Source of the DNA: Isoetes taiwanensis
Taxonomy: Eukaryota; Streptophyta; Lycopodiopsida; Isoetales; Isoetaceae
Assembly (NCBI GenBank): GCA_021234155.1
Contig: JAJEKV010000046.1
Span: 6,267,012-6,331,011, forward strand
Direction: 5' to 3'
Length of the DNA stretch: 64,000 nucleotides
Position 1 is the stretch's first letter; each line of letters opens with the position of its first letter. Below the pieces are notes generated by a model. It had not been told where the DNA came from. It saw nothing but the letters and a program-made list of their open reading frames with translations, and did not search any database. Position numbers and translations under genes: made by a program. Below are positions 42,952 through 55,310 of this stretch, piece by piece.

Positions 42952-43761
42952 TTAAATGGTTGACTGGGGGCATATCTGAGCCCTCAAGTCCAGTACTTTC
43001 TGAATGTATGATCCGAGTGAGCGCACTGAAGTCGTGCCCAGTATCATGTGTAGCGGCTCATCAGGTCTAATCAATTGAGCATAGCGTGTCCGAATCTGAT
43101 CATATGTCGGGCAGCTATGGAAAGTGTGACACTCATCCTCAACAGCTCTCGTCTGGCAGCACTGACAAACCCTATCCTGACGTGGCTCCCCAATCCATCG
43201 ACCTGTCTCAATCCGGAGATGGTGGGCACCTGTGCGAATGGAGGCGATATGCATGCGCTTTTTCATGGGCAGATGTGAACGTAGGTAGCGCTGTGGGCCT
43301 CGTTCTAATGTGGGATTTATGTGCTGCTTGTAATGTGCTGTTTTGACTTGCTCCAGGGCCCTGGAATCCCAAAGCTTGCTGGAGAAACAAGCATCAAGGT
43401 AACATCTCAGGCTGTCGCGATCTGCTTCTGTTTCTACCTGGATGCACATGTGCTCCTGGACATTCCATCTAGTTAGCCACTGCACTCTTTTATCCTTCCA
43501 ACAATTCTTGAGTCATTGTGGTCCCATTGCTACTGCATAAGCCAAGTGCGGTAGACGATCATCATCCATATTTACCACCTTCTGGAAATAGACGATGTGT
43601 CTATCAAGGGCCGCTCGCTGAAGTGGCATGAAACCTGTCTCCTGCAACAAAATTTGATATGGGACCGTGGATTTCACTCCGAGTGCCTGTGCTAAGAAGG
43701 CTTTCTGCACCTGTTCTAAGTCGCTCCAAGTAGCAAGGGACACCAGTGCCCTAGACTTCAA
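42952..43761 (-). pseudogene. LINE C-terminal domain with CCHC-type zinc finger
   Basis: Frames 43761-43513 and 43485-42952 complete the LINE protein after the RT. The second contains TAHYKQHINPTLERGPQRYL, RIETGRWIGEPRQDR and a C-x2-C-x9-H-x4-C finger (CQCC...ECHTFHSC), typical of the nucleic-acid-binding tail of LINE ORF2. Two diverged + strand copies of this tail exist at 29.2 kb and 46.1 kb. A stop near 43490-43512 separates the two frames. Confidence 0.8.
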
Positions 43762-45383
43762 CCCCGTACAAAAGAACGGGCTCTACCAATACCCTGAACA
43801 TATGTGCCTGATGTCCCCAATCATACAATTCTGCTCTGTGGTTATTGTTCTGCATTGCATAAAGTGCTTTCCAGCCTGCTGCTACACGCAATCTTATGGA
43901 AGTATCCCAGTATAGTGTAGAAGGAAACTCCATTCCCAGATACTTGTAGGTGGGTGTCATCTCCACTTGTTGCCCTCGATAAGTGAACGAAGGGGGCCTT
44001 GGATGGCGCAAGGATGAGATTAGGACCACCTTAGTCTTGGCCAGATTGACGTTCATGTCTGTGGCCTGGGAGAATGTATCCAGAGCATCTAGGTGAGACT
44101 GCATATCCTCTGGAATGTGAGCTAAGAGGTCAACATCATCTGCATAGATGAGTTTCCTGATGAGCTGATGCAAAAGTTGGGTCCCGCCACCCCCATTGTT
44201 CATGAGCCAGTGTTCCAACTGGTCAATGTACAGACCAAACAATGTTGGGGAAAGAGAACATCCCTGGCGGACCCCAATACTGCTAGTGAATGGTTGTCCC
44301 GTCATCCGCATCTGACCTGAACAACTCTCGTACAACCTGTATACTGCATTTTGCATATCCACAGGAACCTCCAGTTGCCGCAATCTTTCCCATAACGTTT
44401 CCCGAGGCACAGTGTCAAAAGCCTTTGTAAAGTCAACAAAGCAACAATACAGGTCCCACCCGACGGTTTCTGTTATCCTCAACCAAAGTCCTCAATGTGA
44501 AGATATGATCAATGGTTGAATGTCTGGGTCTGAACCCTGCTTGCGTGAGAGCTCGCACACCTGTTGCTTCTGCCCACCTGGTCAACTGTTGCTCAATAAT
44601 GCCAGCTAGCAGTTTGGCAAACACCGAACTGACCATGATTGTTCGGTAATTGGTTGGACTATGTGGATCTCCTGCCTTGTAAATGGGGACAACTCTGCTT
44701 GTGGTCCACTGCTGGGGAAATCCTTCCTGTAGTGCTCTGTTGAATATAGTGGTTAGGACTGGTACCATAGGCTCCCCTGCCCACTTGAGCAACTCTGCCT
44801 GCATACTATCCAGGTCCATTGCTTTCCCATTGGCCAAACGCTGCAGACCCTGGGTAACATCATCCTCTGTGATTTCTAATGTCGGATCATTCTGTGGGGG
44901 TATGAGTGCTCGTGTCCCTTGAGGATCATAGAGTTGCTGCAAGTATTGTTCCCACTGCTCATTAGTGATGTTCCCCGTAGGCTGGACTGGCTTTCAAAGA
45001 ACCTTGCGCCAAAAGGTTCTAGGATGGCTTTCCAACGTGTAAAACATTTCCCTTTGATGACGTGCAATGTACTGAGATTTCTTTGCCTTCAAGAAAGCAC
45101 GATACTATGTGGTGGCATGTGGGCGCATTGTAGGATCTGTGATCTGGCGGAGCCGGCATTTGTATTCCTTACACTCAGCATCAAACCACCGATTACGCGG
45201 GAATGTTGCAGTCCTTGTGATACTTCTCGGGCATGCTATCCCAAAACATCTTTCTGCGACAGTACCAAGTAGCTCAATCAACTGACCCGTTTGCTGCTCT
45301 AGCGTGGGGGCCTGCAAAATTCCTGAAAGGTCATCTATGAGCATATCAGCATAATCCTTTGCCTGCTCATAATCCAATCGCAA
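43751..45383 (-). pseudogene. LINE reverse transcriptase
   Basis: Minus-strand frames 44942-44433 and 44482-43751 overlap by a frameshift and together cover the RT: DVTQGLQRLANGKAMDLDS, VVPIYKAGDPHSPTNYRTI, QAGFRPRHSTIDHIF, FVDFTKAFDTVPRETLW, SIGVRQGCSLSPTLFG and the catalytic YADD at 44135-44146 (IYADDVDLLAH). The frames at 45383-45105 and 45067-44876 supply the linker after the endonuclease. RT copies element RNA at the nicked target. Only about four lesions are visible, so decay is modest. The clade is not certain; the general form is that of eukaryotic LINEs with an APE endonuclease. Confidence 0.88.
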
Positions 45384-45389
45384 GTGAGG

Positions 45390-45885
45390 TATACGAGGAG
45401 CTGCCGTAGAAGGGGTTCTAGCAGCCTACCAAGCCAACTGCAGGTAGAGTGGAAGGTGATCTGAGTCGGTCTCCTCATCTCTACTGTCTGTGCCTACCCG
45501 AAAGTGGTTGATCAAATGTACATCCTGCTCAGCGACTTATAGATAGTCCACCACACTAGATCCTCCATCCTGATTCTCTTGTCTGCAGGTGCACTTACAG
45601 GAGGAAGGCCACTGTGCCAGGCCATTACAAATTACCAACACCACATAGTAGAAGCAACTGCCTGCCAAAGCGCGTGACCTGACTATCATCTGATGTTCGT
45701 GGCCAAGCCGCCTCCGCGGGGCGCAGCTGTAACACATCCTGAGCCAAAGGATCAAGTCTCATGGGCTGCTCTACTCCTGCCGTGCATTGAAGTCCCCAAG
45801 GAGTACCACACTACCCAACTGTCTATGTTGCTGTATGTCATCATATAGATCGACATATGGAGCTAGCATGTCCACGTCTGAGAGA
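45390..45885 (-). pseudogene. LINE endonuclease (EEP) remnant
   Basis: On the minus strand the first frames give APYVDLYDDIQQHRQLGSV, then LLGDFNARQ with the DFN metal-site motif, GGSSVVDYL and SDHLPLYLQL (the SDH motif). These are catalytic motifs of the APE-like endonuclease that nicks target DNA for reverse transcription. The N-terminal WNV and QE motifs are absent (5' truncation). Stops and frameshifts separate the pieces. Confidence 0.7.
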
Positions 45886-46099
45886 AACAATAAAATTCCC
45901 ATTGTCCACTATTCATGAGGATTTCCATCAAAAATCCCAAAGAATGGAGGTAATTTGGTCAAAAGGAATGATTCAAAAGGTTGTAAGAGATCACAGGTGG
46001 GTACACGAACTTAATTTCAAAGGATGTCAATAATTTGTCATGAAGGCCCATGAGTCTCTAAGTTGCAAAACATCCACTCTGAGTTGCTGGAAGGAGATA

Positions 46100-46620
46100 C
46101 ATCAAACTTGGCTACAAAGTGGATTGTTCAGAACATTTATGTATACAAGTAAATGACAATGAAGACCTCCATCGATTGAAGAAATATATGGGTACTTATT
46201 TGTTTGATAAGCTTTGAGACGTTAGTATTATGGAATAGCTAAAGATGGCTCATTTTCAGGGACCAAATTAATCATATTTGACTTGTGGACCACATGCATA
46301 TCTATTTGCACACCTAACAATGAAAAGATGCCAGAGCATTGCAGCTATTTGCACAGGTGCACCCCAACTTAGAATTGAGATAGGTGGGTGGGTTGATGAA
46401 CTAAAGGAGCCAAGATCTTGGGATTGTTGTCAGCTACGAACTCTAGAAGATGAACGCCATACACTTCAGATTTGTCTAGCATTTACGACTATCTTAGAGA
46501 AATATGCACCTTTCTTGGCCCTGCATCAATCGCTACATATGCTTCTACAGATGTCTAAAGTCTACACTAGCATCTTAGGTATTGGAGGTGCTAGAGAAAT
46601 GTACACACTTGCTTGAACAA
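46100..46620 (+). pseudogene. Diverged third copy of the LINE C-terminal tail
   Basis: With frame changes the + strand reads KWIVQNIYVYK, DLHRLKKYMGTYLFDKL, then CGPHAYLFAHLTMKRCQSIA and LRTLEDERHTLQIC. This matches the tail of the neighbouring minus-strand LINE residue for residue in register. The first cysteine of the zinc finger is a tryptophan here. The copy faces the other way from the LINE next door, only about 220 bp from its 5' end. Confidence 0.7.
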
Positions 46621-46624
46621 AGAT

Positions 46625-48980
46625 GTGATGCCCCTACTCATATATGATGCCCCACTCATATAGGAATGGGAGGTTCCCTCCTGTCCGCAACTAGCTCGCC
46701 ACACGAGGCTGTCTATCAGACATTGGACTCTTGATGGTGAACAAGATGTGATGTGGGAGGTATAGACGTGTCATTGTTCTATCTCCCTCAGGATTGATCT
46801 AGCTGCAAAAGCGCATAACAATGCAAGCACATGACAATAAAATACAGACCTCGAGGGGTGGGATCACCATAATCCATATAACTATAGATACAGATCCAAC
46901 ATACATCAAAATATGGATATTCTACTTAGGCTCAGACTCATGGGAATCGATTGACAGCTTGGTCCTCCAAAGATCAGTAAGCAGAATCGTAACATAGTCT
47001 ACCTGTGATATAATTGAGGGCTACTCCAAGGTTGCATCTTTCCTGGTCCGATGAGGCAGGAAGAGATTGTTCTCTTTCAGAAGCACGTGCCAAGTACATG
47101 TGGCTAAAGGGCCAGGATAATGCATCACCTCGGAGCTTTCAACCTATACCTTGCCCACACATAGTGAAAAGCGATTACGCCTAGCATACAAATCCCACGG
47201 TCCTGTAATCGGGCAAGTCTTCTTTATAAGCTTGTCTAGCCCCGCCACCACCCATAGCTAAGAAGGTTTCTATATGCACATGTTGCATTTATTTGGGAAT
47301 TAATGAGATCTGTCTTAGAATCATTTCTAAACATGGTTCTTGGTCTCTGCCCACCTATTCCCTTCCACGAAGCACAAGAGGTATGCATAGGGATACAATC
47401 CATCATCACATAATAGAATAAAATAAAATAGCAGATCTAATCTAACTAATCTGATCAACATGATTAGGATTCATTCGTCAGTTTGGGGTTTGTGTTCTTA
47501 GGTTTAGAAGATCATCTAAGACTAAGAATAGGTACTACTTCGGCCTAAGAAATATGAGCTTTGTTGCTACTGGGATTTTATCAGGCAACACTCAAAATGT
47601 GCGCAAGAAGGCTGGAATTCGAAAAGGACACCTTTAACATTCTTGCCCTTTTGGGCTTCCATGCTTTAGGGTTAGTATCTATTGGATCATTTGGCTCCAT
47701 GGGACATTGCCATATGGCAATATGGATTACTAGAAAAGGTACCCAGCATTGCTGGGCCTTTTGTCAAGTGTAAGCTTCATCGTTGATGGATTTAGGTGTA
47801 AGCTCCAATGTTGCTGGGCTTTTTGTCATGCGTAAGCTGAAAGACTAATAAAGGTAATGGTGGAGACAAAAATCTTTATAAGTACAATGTTCAATGATTT
47901 CTTCAATGTTACGATGTACAATACGTTTCCAGATATGTTAGAGAATTGCAGCAATGTAAGCTTGAGGAATGCATCATTTTGTGGCATTCTATCAAGCTTT
48001 CATCATAGAACCTAACAAATAGAAAATGTAAAGTTGAAATATTGTTCTATCAAGACAGCTGCAAATGAAATTGAAGCGCAAAATATCTGCAAGGGATATT
48101 GTCTTCTTTTTAGAATTCTAAATATATCATCTCTTGCTTTTGCTTGCAAAGGTAGGCATCCACTATTGTTCGACCACAGTCATTGACACTTTATATCTAG
48201 AGTTTTGGCAGTGGAAATCGACAGTCATTTATAACTTGTAAGACACTCTATCTCTAGAGTTTTAGCAGTCCATGATTTCCATGATGCTCTACAAATAGAT
48301 GAATTAATTTCTATTGTGTAATAATATATATCAATCAAAAAAAAATTTCCGATTTATACTGAAGGTAGGTATGTGACGTAAGTGAGAATGCAAATTGAAC
48401 ATCTAATGCCTTTCAATATTTAATGCCTTTCAATATTTGACATGTTACAATATTGTTTAAGAAGAAGGATAATTTCTGGTGCACTACAATCTCCATACCT
48501 AGATTGGGATCATGAACAACATAGGTCTTCTACATAAGCTTGCTTTTTTCGTTGTGTGAAACTGAAAAGCATGGACTTGCTGCAAATCTCACTACGACAT
48601 AAACTTCTGCAAAAGCCATCTACTTCTTCTAGGGACTCATTTTGACAATAGTTCGCCTTTGTTGTGCCATGGTAACGCATGAGAAACACATGGTAAGAAA
48701 TCAAGGATTTCTTGATCATAAGCTCCAAGATTCTGTGTTATGTTCAATTTAATAGCAGGAATGCTTATAAAATGCTTGGGAACATGAGCTGGCATGAACG
48801 ATTGTGATTAAGCAAATTCTAAGAACCATGAACACATACTTTTTCCAACAAAATTGAAAAAAGCATTTTGCAACATAAAATCCAGATTTAATCAAAAGCA
48901 TCTTCTGTTAAAGTGTTCAAACTCCAGTCGCTCCGGCATAGTGAAATAGAAGAGCATGTAGAAAATAAAATCAGACATTC
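46625..48980. other. intergenic with small duplications
   Basis: Contains a doublet GCTGGGC(C/T)TTTTGTCA (near 47752 and 47815) and a doublet TCTAGAGTTTT(G/A)GCAGT near 48200 and 48256. No gene or domain is supported. Confidence 0.4.
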
Positions 48981-49425
48981 GCTAACACCTATAGAAAATG
49001 AGGCTAAATGGAAAGATATTCATGACAGACTTCGACAATGCCGGGGCGCTCATGATGGCGCTTAGGGTTTCAGCTCTACTCTTTTGCTCATAACTCGAGA
49101 TTCCGGTGTCAGATTCAGGTGTTCCTAGACTCGTTGGAAAGCTTATCGAAAGAGCTTTCCGTCGGTGTATGATTTGTATGGTGTTTCCTCTGTTTTGATC
49201 GACGGAATCCGCCTGACAGTCCCCGCCCTCTTTTGGCAGTGCTAGGGTTTGGCTGCAGTTTTCTTGTGGCCATAACTTCTTCATCTTGTGGCAGTTTTGG
49301 GCGTGTTTGGGCTTGTTGGAAAGCTCTTTAAGCACTCCATCCAGTGGTGCTTAATTCCTTCAGAGATTAGCCTGTTGGAAAAGACGGTTCAGATCTGAAA
49401 CTTCGGCCCTCCTCTCTTGGTGGAG

Positions 49426-51600
49426 ATGACAAGATCCAGTCGCAGCCCGCCAAAACGTGCTTCTGGTGCTTCTACCACAGTTCATGGTGGAATTGGCAAA
49501 GAATATGCTGCAGATTCTCCCAGGATGAGTGTACGCGATGCACACAAGATGGCTCGTGAGGGTGCTCTTTCGGCTCTGAGAGTTTAGTCTCTTCGGTGCA
49601 TCTCAATCCTTTAGTGTTGCCCAACATGTCTTCTAATGGCATGAGTGTGGCCGTCTCAATTGAGACAGGAGCTCCATCTTCTTCCTCGTCTCAGTTACTT
49701 GCTCCAGTTTCCATCCCGGTACCAGAAGTTACAAAGAACTTCTGATTCAGCGTTGCTGCCCACACGTCGCCCGTGAGACCGAAGCCGTGTTGTGCCATTG
49801 GAAAACTCTTCCGAGAGTGTCATACCTCCAATGCACGTTGGAGGTTCCTCGGACCAGGTGGTGCGCCTGCCACTTAAGCGCCTCCAACACTCGTTGGAGG
49901 TTCCGGGGTTCGACAAGACCCTCTTTATCCTGCCGGGTTGTTCTTTGGGCCACTAGCTCCTCGACACAGGTTGGAAGTCCCTCATATCGATTCGAGACCT
50001 CATGTGCCCGTAGAGTGCTCCTCCGACAGCCGCACCTAATAGTGTTGCACGGGCGGCACCTCCAACACAAAGTTGGAAGTTCCTTGGTGTTTTACTACTT
50101 CTACGGTAGTGCTGGGTGGTGGTGCAACCTCCACAAACTAGTGTACGTCCAACACACGTTGGAGGTTTCTCGTAAGGGAGGAGTTTCCCCTCTTCCCCAC
50201 GGCGGCCTGGGGCGACATCCTCTTCCATCCCCGAGCCGCATTGACCACACCTTGGAGATCATCGATACAGCTTGCTCGAGTTCTGGTGTCCGGTTCTCAG
50301 TGGCTTTGCAAGGGCCTGGCGGCTCCCGCCACCTCGGCTCGTGTTTCAGAGGCCATTGCCACCATGGTGGATAATAACAGGAAGGAAGTTGTGTCCTATC
50401 TCCAAAGAATTGCAAGCCAAGCAAGACTCTATGGATGTCCAAACTCCCATCGATGAAATTTTTTATGAGGTTCGGGAGTGCGGGGCAACTTTTGAGCATT
50501 TTGGGGCTCCAGTGGTGCGATTAGCCATGAGGATCATCGGCGACATGTGGAGGCGGTTAGTTGCGTGTTCCGTGGGTCTGCCACTTCACCGCCCTTTCAC
50601 GGATCCGAAAGCGATCTTGGTCATGCAGGCACCTTCACAAGCTAGGGCTCCCTCGCTTATCAATCTATCAAGCTTGTGGCAAAAGATCAACGTTGCTTTC
50701 TTTTGATGTTTGAATCTCCCCGAACCGGCTGCTCAACTCATAGAACGAGGTGTTGATCCTCTCGAAACACTTCTTGCTCTATCAACAAGTATGTTCCTGG
50801 ATCCTTTCCCAAATTAAGCCGGATGCCTTACGTGCCCCTTCTCGGTTTTGCTATCGAGGATTTTCCTCCAGTAGTTCTGAGATTCCAAGTTCATTTCTGC
50901 CATTGCTAATGAGATTGGACTCCATTTGCAACACTCTATAACCAACGGCATCACCAAGGTTTGTGTGGCAAGGCCCATTCATCGTGATTTGCCTCAAACA
51001 ATTGTTGTTCAAAGCGGGCCCATGTTCTTTCCATTTAAGCTGTCCTTGTTGAATGGTCCTGAGCTAGCTCTCATGTTTCCCCGGCCCCTCTCTTTGCTCA
51101 ATATCGCGGGGTTCACCAACAGGATTCTCCATCTGCTCCTCGGCCACTCCATGCTCCTAGATCAGCTCCCATCTCAGTGGATATCTCACAAGTCCATGTG
51201 CCTGTGATTGCCCCCCCTGCTCTTCCAGTTGCAGCTCCTCCACCTCAGTCTCTGGATCACCAAATGTTGAGACCGGGCTGAAATCCGTAAAATCGCAAGA
51301 GCAAATTGAAGAGGCTCGTGGGCGTTATATGGACATTGATCGGGCGTGGCATCCACCCACCACCTAAACATCCACCGGCTCTTCACAACCACGAAAAAGT
51401 CCGCTAAGGGATCTAATTCCTCTGCGTCCCCACCCTCGCCTCTGCCTTGTGGCACCGCCTTTCCCATTGCATCCCATGATGGTCGCTTTGATCCACTTCA
51501 TGGGCTGATTTGGTTGATGAGGTTGTTTGCCATGCCAGTGCCCGTGAAACATCCTCAAGTTCCCTTGAGACACCAGTGGTCTCATCTGAATTGGCCCCAT
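49426..51600 (+). pseudogene. LINE ORF1 remnant
   Basis: A 53-codon opening frame from ATG at 49426 to TAG at 49587 reads MTRSSRSPPKRASGAS and MSVRDAHKMAREGALSAL. It is basic and plausible as the start of ORF1. Later pieces in changing frames include FYEVRECGATFEHFGAPVVR (about 50460-50520), GPMFFPFKLSLLNGPELALM (about 51020-51080) and KKSAKGSNSSASPPSP just before ORF2. ORF1 of plant LINEs encodes an RNA-binding chaperone; no clear RNA-binding fold or knuckle is seen here. The remnant carries the repeated hairpins described separately. Confidence 0.45.
49825..50165 (+). repeat. Five repeated CCTCCAAC...GTTGGAGG hairpins
   Basis: Short inverted repeats with 6- to 8-bp stems occur at 49825-49844, 49881-49900, 49967-49987 (degenerate), 50059-50079 and 50146-50165. 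The best is CCTCCAAC-ACTC-GTTGGAGG. Spacing is about 55-95 bp. The unit is preserved as an inverted repeat, with loops varying, suggesting an RNA or DNA structure rather than a coding repeat. All lie inside the ORF1 region of the LINE. Confidence 0.75.
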
Positions 51601-51610
51601 CACAAGATCA

Positions 51611-52580
51611 ATGCGGTTAGTCTCATGGAATGTTCAGGGGGTAGCCTCCTCCCCCCTCAAGCGGAGTCGTATTTCTTTTTACTTATCTAGATTGGATGCT
51701 CAGTTTGTATGTCTTCAAGAGCATAAGTGTCGTAAGGGAGACATATCAAAGCTTGCAGACATGATTGGTCGCAGGTTTAATGTCCTTATCGCAGCAGCTG
51801 ATTCTGCCAGTGCAGGGGTCGTGATAGCATGGCTTCCTTCCTTGCCAGTCATCTTTACTCAGCTGATCGCTTTGGTCGTTGGGCCCTAATTGTATGGCAG
51901 GAACAAAGGGTTAAATATGGTCTAATTAATGTTTATGCCCATAATAGACCTCATCAGAGAGCTTCACTGTGGGCCTCTTTGCGTGGGAAGATACTCAGCT
52001 TGGGCTGCCACATTTCATGGCTTCTTGTTGGGGATCTCAATATGGTGGAAGTGGAGTCTGATCGGTTGGGGGCGACCTCTACAGTGGTGTCTGGTTTTGA
52101 ACGCCAGCAGTGGCTTCGTCTACTCCATGACTGCAACCTCTCGGAGATTGATAGTGAAGGTGCCTTCACTTGGTGCAATGGTCAAGTTGGTGGGGGTCGT
52201 GCAAGCTTTCGGTTGGATAGTACAGTTGCGGCACTTCCAGGTCTCTTTCGATTCTGTCTCAGAGATAACTCAGTTTCAGACCACCATCTGCAATTCATTT
52301 CAGACGAGCCCCTGCAGCAGCGGCGGCCTGAAAGGACGTGTTTTCGCTTGAACGTGAAGTTCTTAAAGGATGCTGACTTTCAAGAAGGTTGCAAGAATAC
52401 TTGGACAACTTCCTTCAATCGACGTCGAGGTATGACTGGCATAGTGGATGCAATTGCGGCAGTCAAGGGTTTTGCCAAAGAGTGGGGTCGAGAGTCTGCA
52501 GCAGCAGGTCGTGCTTTACTGGACACTTTATATCAGGACCTGCTCCATTCTCGACAGGGACGTCTTCAGGTGTTCATGAT
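51611..52580 (+). pseudogene. L1-like LINE ORF2, APE-type endonuclease domain
   Basis: ORF2 opens at ATG 51611 with MRLVSWNVQGVASSPLKR, a canonical endonuclease start. Metal and catalytic motifs follow: VCLQEHKC, then (after a frameshift near 51.85-51.89 kb) GLINVYAHNRP, WLLVGDLNMVEVESDRLG, EGAFTWCNGQ and NSVSDHHLQF. This enzyme nicks target DNA to prime reverse transcription. The domain is complete apart from one frame change. A second frameshift near 52.56-52.60 kb leads into the RT frame. Confidence 0.9.
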
Positions 52581-54566
52581 CATGATATTTTGGCACAGAT
52601 CCAAGCATTGGAGGAGGAGCAAATTCAGCAAGCAAAGATGAATGCAGGTCTGCAATGGTTTCGTGATGGAGACCGTTGTACGGGCTTCTTTTTTCGTGCA
52701 GCTAAGAGGCGTCGCATGACATCAACCATGTCCTCATTGCTTTTGCCGAATGGTTCGATGCTAACAGAGCTGACTAAACTCAGGCAGCATCTGCATAACC
52801 ACTTCCAGACATTTTTTGCTGAGAAACATCTTCCCTTTCAATCAGAAATGCAAGATACTGTTTTATCTAGGATTTCCCCCATCATCTTTGGTGAGCAGCG
52901 AGAGTCAATAGAGGTGGCTATGACAGCTGACGATTTAAAATCGGCAGTCTTTGAACTGAAAAGAGGCAAATGCCCAGGTTTGGATGGTTTGCCAATTGAG
53001 TTCTTCCAGGAGTATTGGGAATGGCTGGAGCCAGATGTGTATGATGCTTTCTGTGACTTTCGGCGGTCCACTGCTTTGGATAGAATTCTAAACACAGGTG
53101 CCATCTCACTCATCCCCAAGGTCAAGGATCCTCAGACTATTTCAGATTGGCGGCCCATCACCTTATTGTCATCCATATATAAGATCTTCGCCAAGGCTTT
53201 TGCAGAGCGGGTAAAGGACATCTTGGCAGAGTCCATCTCAACAACCCAGTCAGGTTTCCTTCCAAAACAGTGCATTTTAAATAATGTTGCTGCTGCTTAC
53301 GAGGGAATTTATTGGGCACGTAGGCAAAACCTTCCAGTTGTATACCTTAAGCTTGATTTTGCAAAAGCTTATGACAGTGTCAGCTGGGAATTCATGCGTC
53401 GTTGTATGGGATTTGGGGAACAATTCACATCAGATATTATGAAGCTGCATATCTCTGCTCGGGCGACTGTCCTATTCCATGGTGAGCCGTCACATGCCTT
53501 TTCACTCGGTCGTGGTATTCGCCAGGGATGCCCTTTAGCACCATTGCTTTTCACAATTGTTGCAGAGGCTTTGTCACAGTTATTCACCATTGCGCAAGTT
53601 ATTCTCCATGGTCTTGCAATAGAGGACGGCACACACGAGGTTTGCAATCAATATGCAGACGACACGTTCCTCTTCCTAGTCGCTAATGATGAGAATCTTG
53701 CTGCTGCCAAAATGCTTTTAGATACTTTTTCACTGGCTTTCGGTGTTCTTGTGGGGTGGCAGAAGTGTACAACTTTGTGGACATTGGATAATCCGGCTCC
53801 GGCATGTGTTCACGATTATCCATGGAAATTACTTGCGCATGGACAGGCCATCAAGTTGTTGGGGATTCCAGTTGGCATCCATATTACTATGGGAGCTGCA
53901 TGGGAGGAGATCATTAGGGGTTTGGAGAAGCACTTGTTCTGGTGGTCCACTGCTAAGTTGTCACTTGCAGGTCGCATTACAGTGGCCAAGTCAGTCCTTA
54001 GTAGTATCCATGTTTATATGGCATCCTTACTGCTAGCACCACAGATTAAAGTGCGTGAGCTCATTGCAATAGTTCGGAACTTTATTTGGGCAGGTACTGA
54101 GGAAGGTGCTGTGGTTAAGGTGGCTTGGTCGAAGTGCATCCTTCCAGAATGGGCAGGTGGTCTGGGTATGATGGACTTCTTACTGCAGAGCAAAGTGCTT
54201 ATTTCAAAGTTCATTTGGAGACTCCTGAATGATGAGGATGACTCTCCTGGTTCACACCTTCTTAGACAAGCTCTTGGTCACAGTATCCCTCTAGGCAAGA
54301 AGGCTGTCAAACCAGTCCTACCTTGGGCTTTATTTCAGACTCTACAGCCTTTTCCAAGCGCTTCTCCATTTTTGCGTGGCTTGTTGACAGCATGGGAGGC
54401 AGTCAGACATCTTTTCTGGCCATGCCCCTCTCCTATTGAAGACTCCATGGTGGTGGGCACCATTGCCTCCAGACCCCTCAGCACCTCTATTTGCAGCCTC
54501 AGTTCATCCCCTTACACAGAGACGATGGGTTCTTGCAGGTGTTGTCTCTATTCAAGCATGGTATGA
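52389..54566 (+). pseudogene. L1-like LINE ORF2, reverse transcriptase domain
   Basis: The long frame (725 codons) is intact across the whole RT from about 52590. Landmarks: LQWFRDGDRCTGFFFRAAKR, KRGKCPGLDGLPIEFFQEYW, ISLIPKVKDP, DWRPITLLSSIYKIFAKAFA, LKLDFAKAYDSVSWEFM, GRGIRQGCPLAPLLFTIVAE and the catalytic YADDT at 53652-53666. The thumb-like LAGRITVAKSVLSSIHVYMA and FIWAGTEE follow. The first 60 or so codons of this frame are a shifted reading of the endonuclease and are not real. A frameshift near 54.54-54.62 kb leads to the zf-RVT frame. The domain looks young. Confidence 0.93.
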
Positions 54567-54620
54567 CCTGAATTTCAGGCAAAGTTCCTGCTCTCTCGTT
54601 GGGATGTATCTCTATGGGAG

Positions 54621-55310
54621 GTGGTCGCAGAAAATTTGCCTCTCATAGTGCAAGTTGATGTTGTTGAAAGGGTGTCATGGGACTGTCATGAAAATATTCA
54701 CAAAGGCAAGCAATTTGTCAGATCAGTATATCGCCTTCTTTTAGCAACACAACCCCTCCAGTTGCCAGATGGGTGGCACCTACATGTTCCACAGCCCACT
54801 TTGTGTCGTACATGGCGATGGCTTTGGGATGGGTTGCTCCACCCTAAAGTCTCTGTACTGTGGTGGCAGGTTATCCACAGGTGCCTGCGGGTTAATGCCT
54901 TGCGACATCGCTACGATCCGCGCATATCTGCAGTATGCCCGCTCTGCCTCTCGGATGTTGAGACTCTTGAGCATTGTCTCTTTGATTGTCTTGAGGTTCA
55001 ACCAGCGTGGTCCTGGCTACAAGGTTTGTTTAACAGTACATTGGACTGCCGATGCATCCTTTTGACGTCCTATCCCAACGCATGGCCTCCAGCTAAACAA
55101 AGGGCATTTCATCTTGGTTCCGGTTGGCTCCTATGGTCGATATGGGAGCGGCGCAGACACCACATCTTTCAGGGCATTTATTCATCTGCACACAGTGTTA
55201 TTACAGTGGCCCAGAAAAAGATATTGACAGCCTACGAGTGTTCTTCCCTTGAATCAGAACTGGTGGAACGCATCTGGATTCAGTATCTTCGAATTGATTC
55301 TTATCATTAA
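54621..55310 (+). pseudogene. L1-like LINE ORF2 C-terminus with zf-RVT zinc finger
   Basis: A frame of 229 codons reads GKQFVRSVYRLLLATQPL, WRWLWDGLLHPKVSVLWWQV, then VCPLCLSDVETLEHCLFDC. The last is the zf-RVT finger C-x2-C-x8-H-x4-C at the end of plant LINE ORF2. The frame ends at a stop at 55310, about 140 bp before the poly-A tail. It joins the RT frame by one frameshift. Confidence 0.9.

Larger units (their letters stand above)
42785..45885 (-). mobile_element. Minus-strand LINE, 5'-truncated, with (TTCTA)n tail
   Basis: On the minus strand the element runs from an endonuclease remnant near 45.88 kb to a TTCTATTCTATTC tail at 42788-42807. The 5' part of the endonuclease is missing. The 3' untranslated region contains GGGTCCCATAGG, also found in the copy at 29.2-29.9 kb. 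The element family is therefore present at least three times in this window. Confidence 0.85.

Noticed and set aside
43075-43915. + strand open frames inside the minus-strand LINE
   Set aside because: Shadows; the minus frames carry the RT and zinc-finger motifs.
49787-50374. 195-codon + strand frame as an independent gene
   Set aside because: It lies in the ORF1 region of the LINE, includes the hairpin repeats, and shows no domain; overlapping minus frames are equally long.
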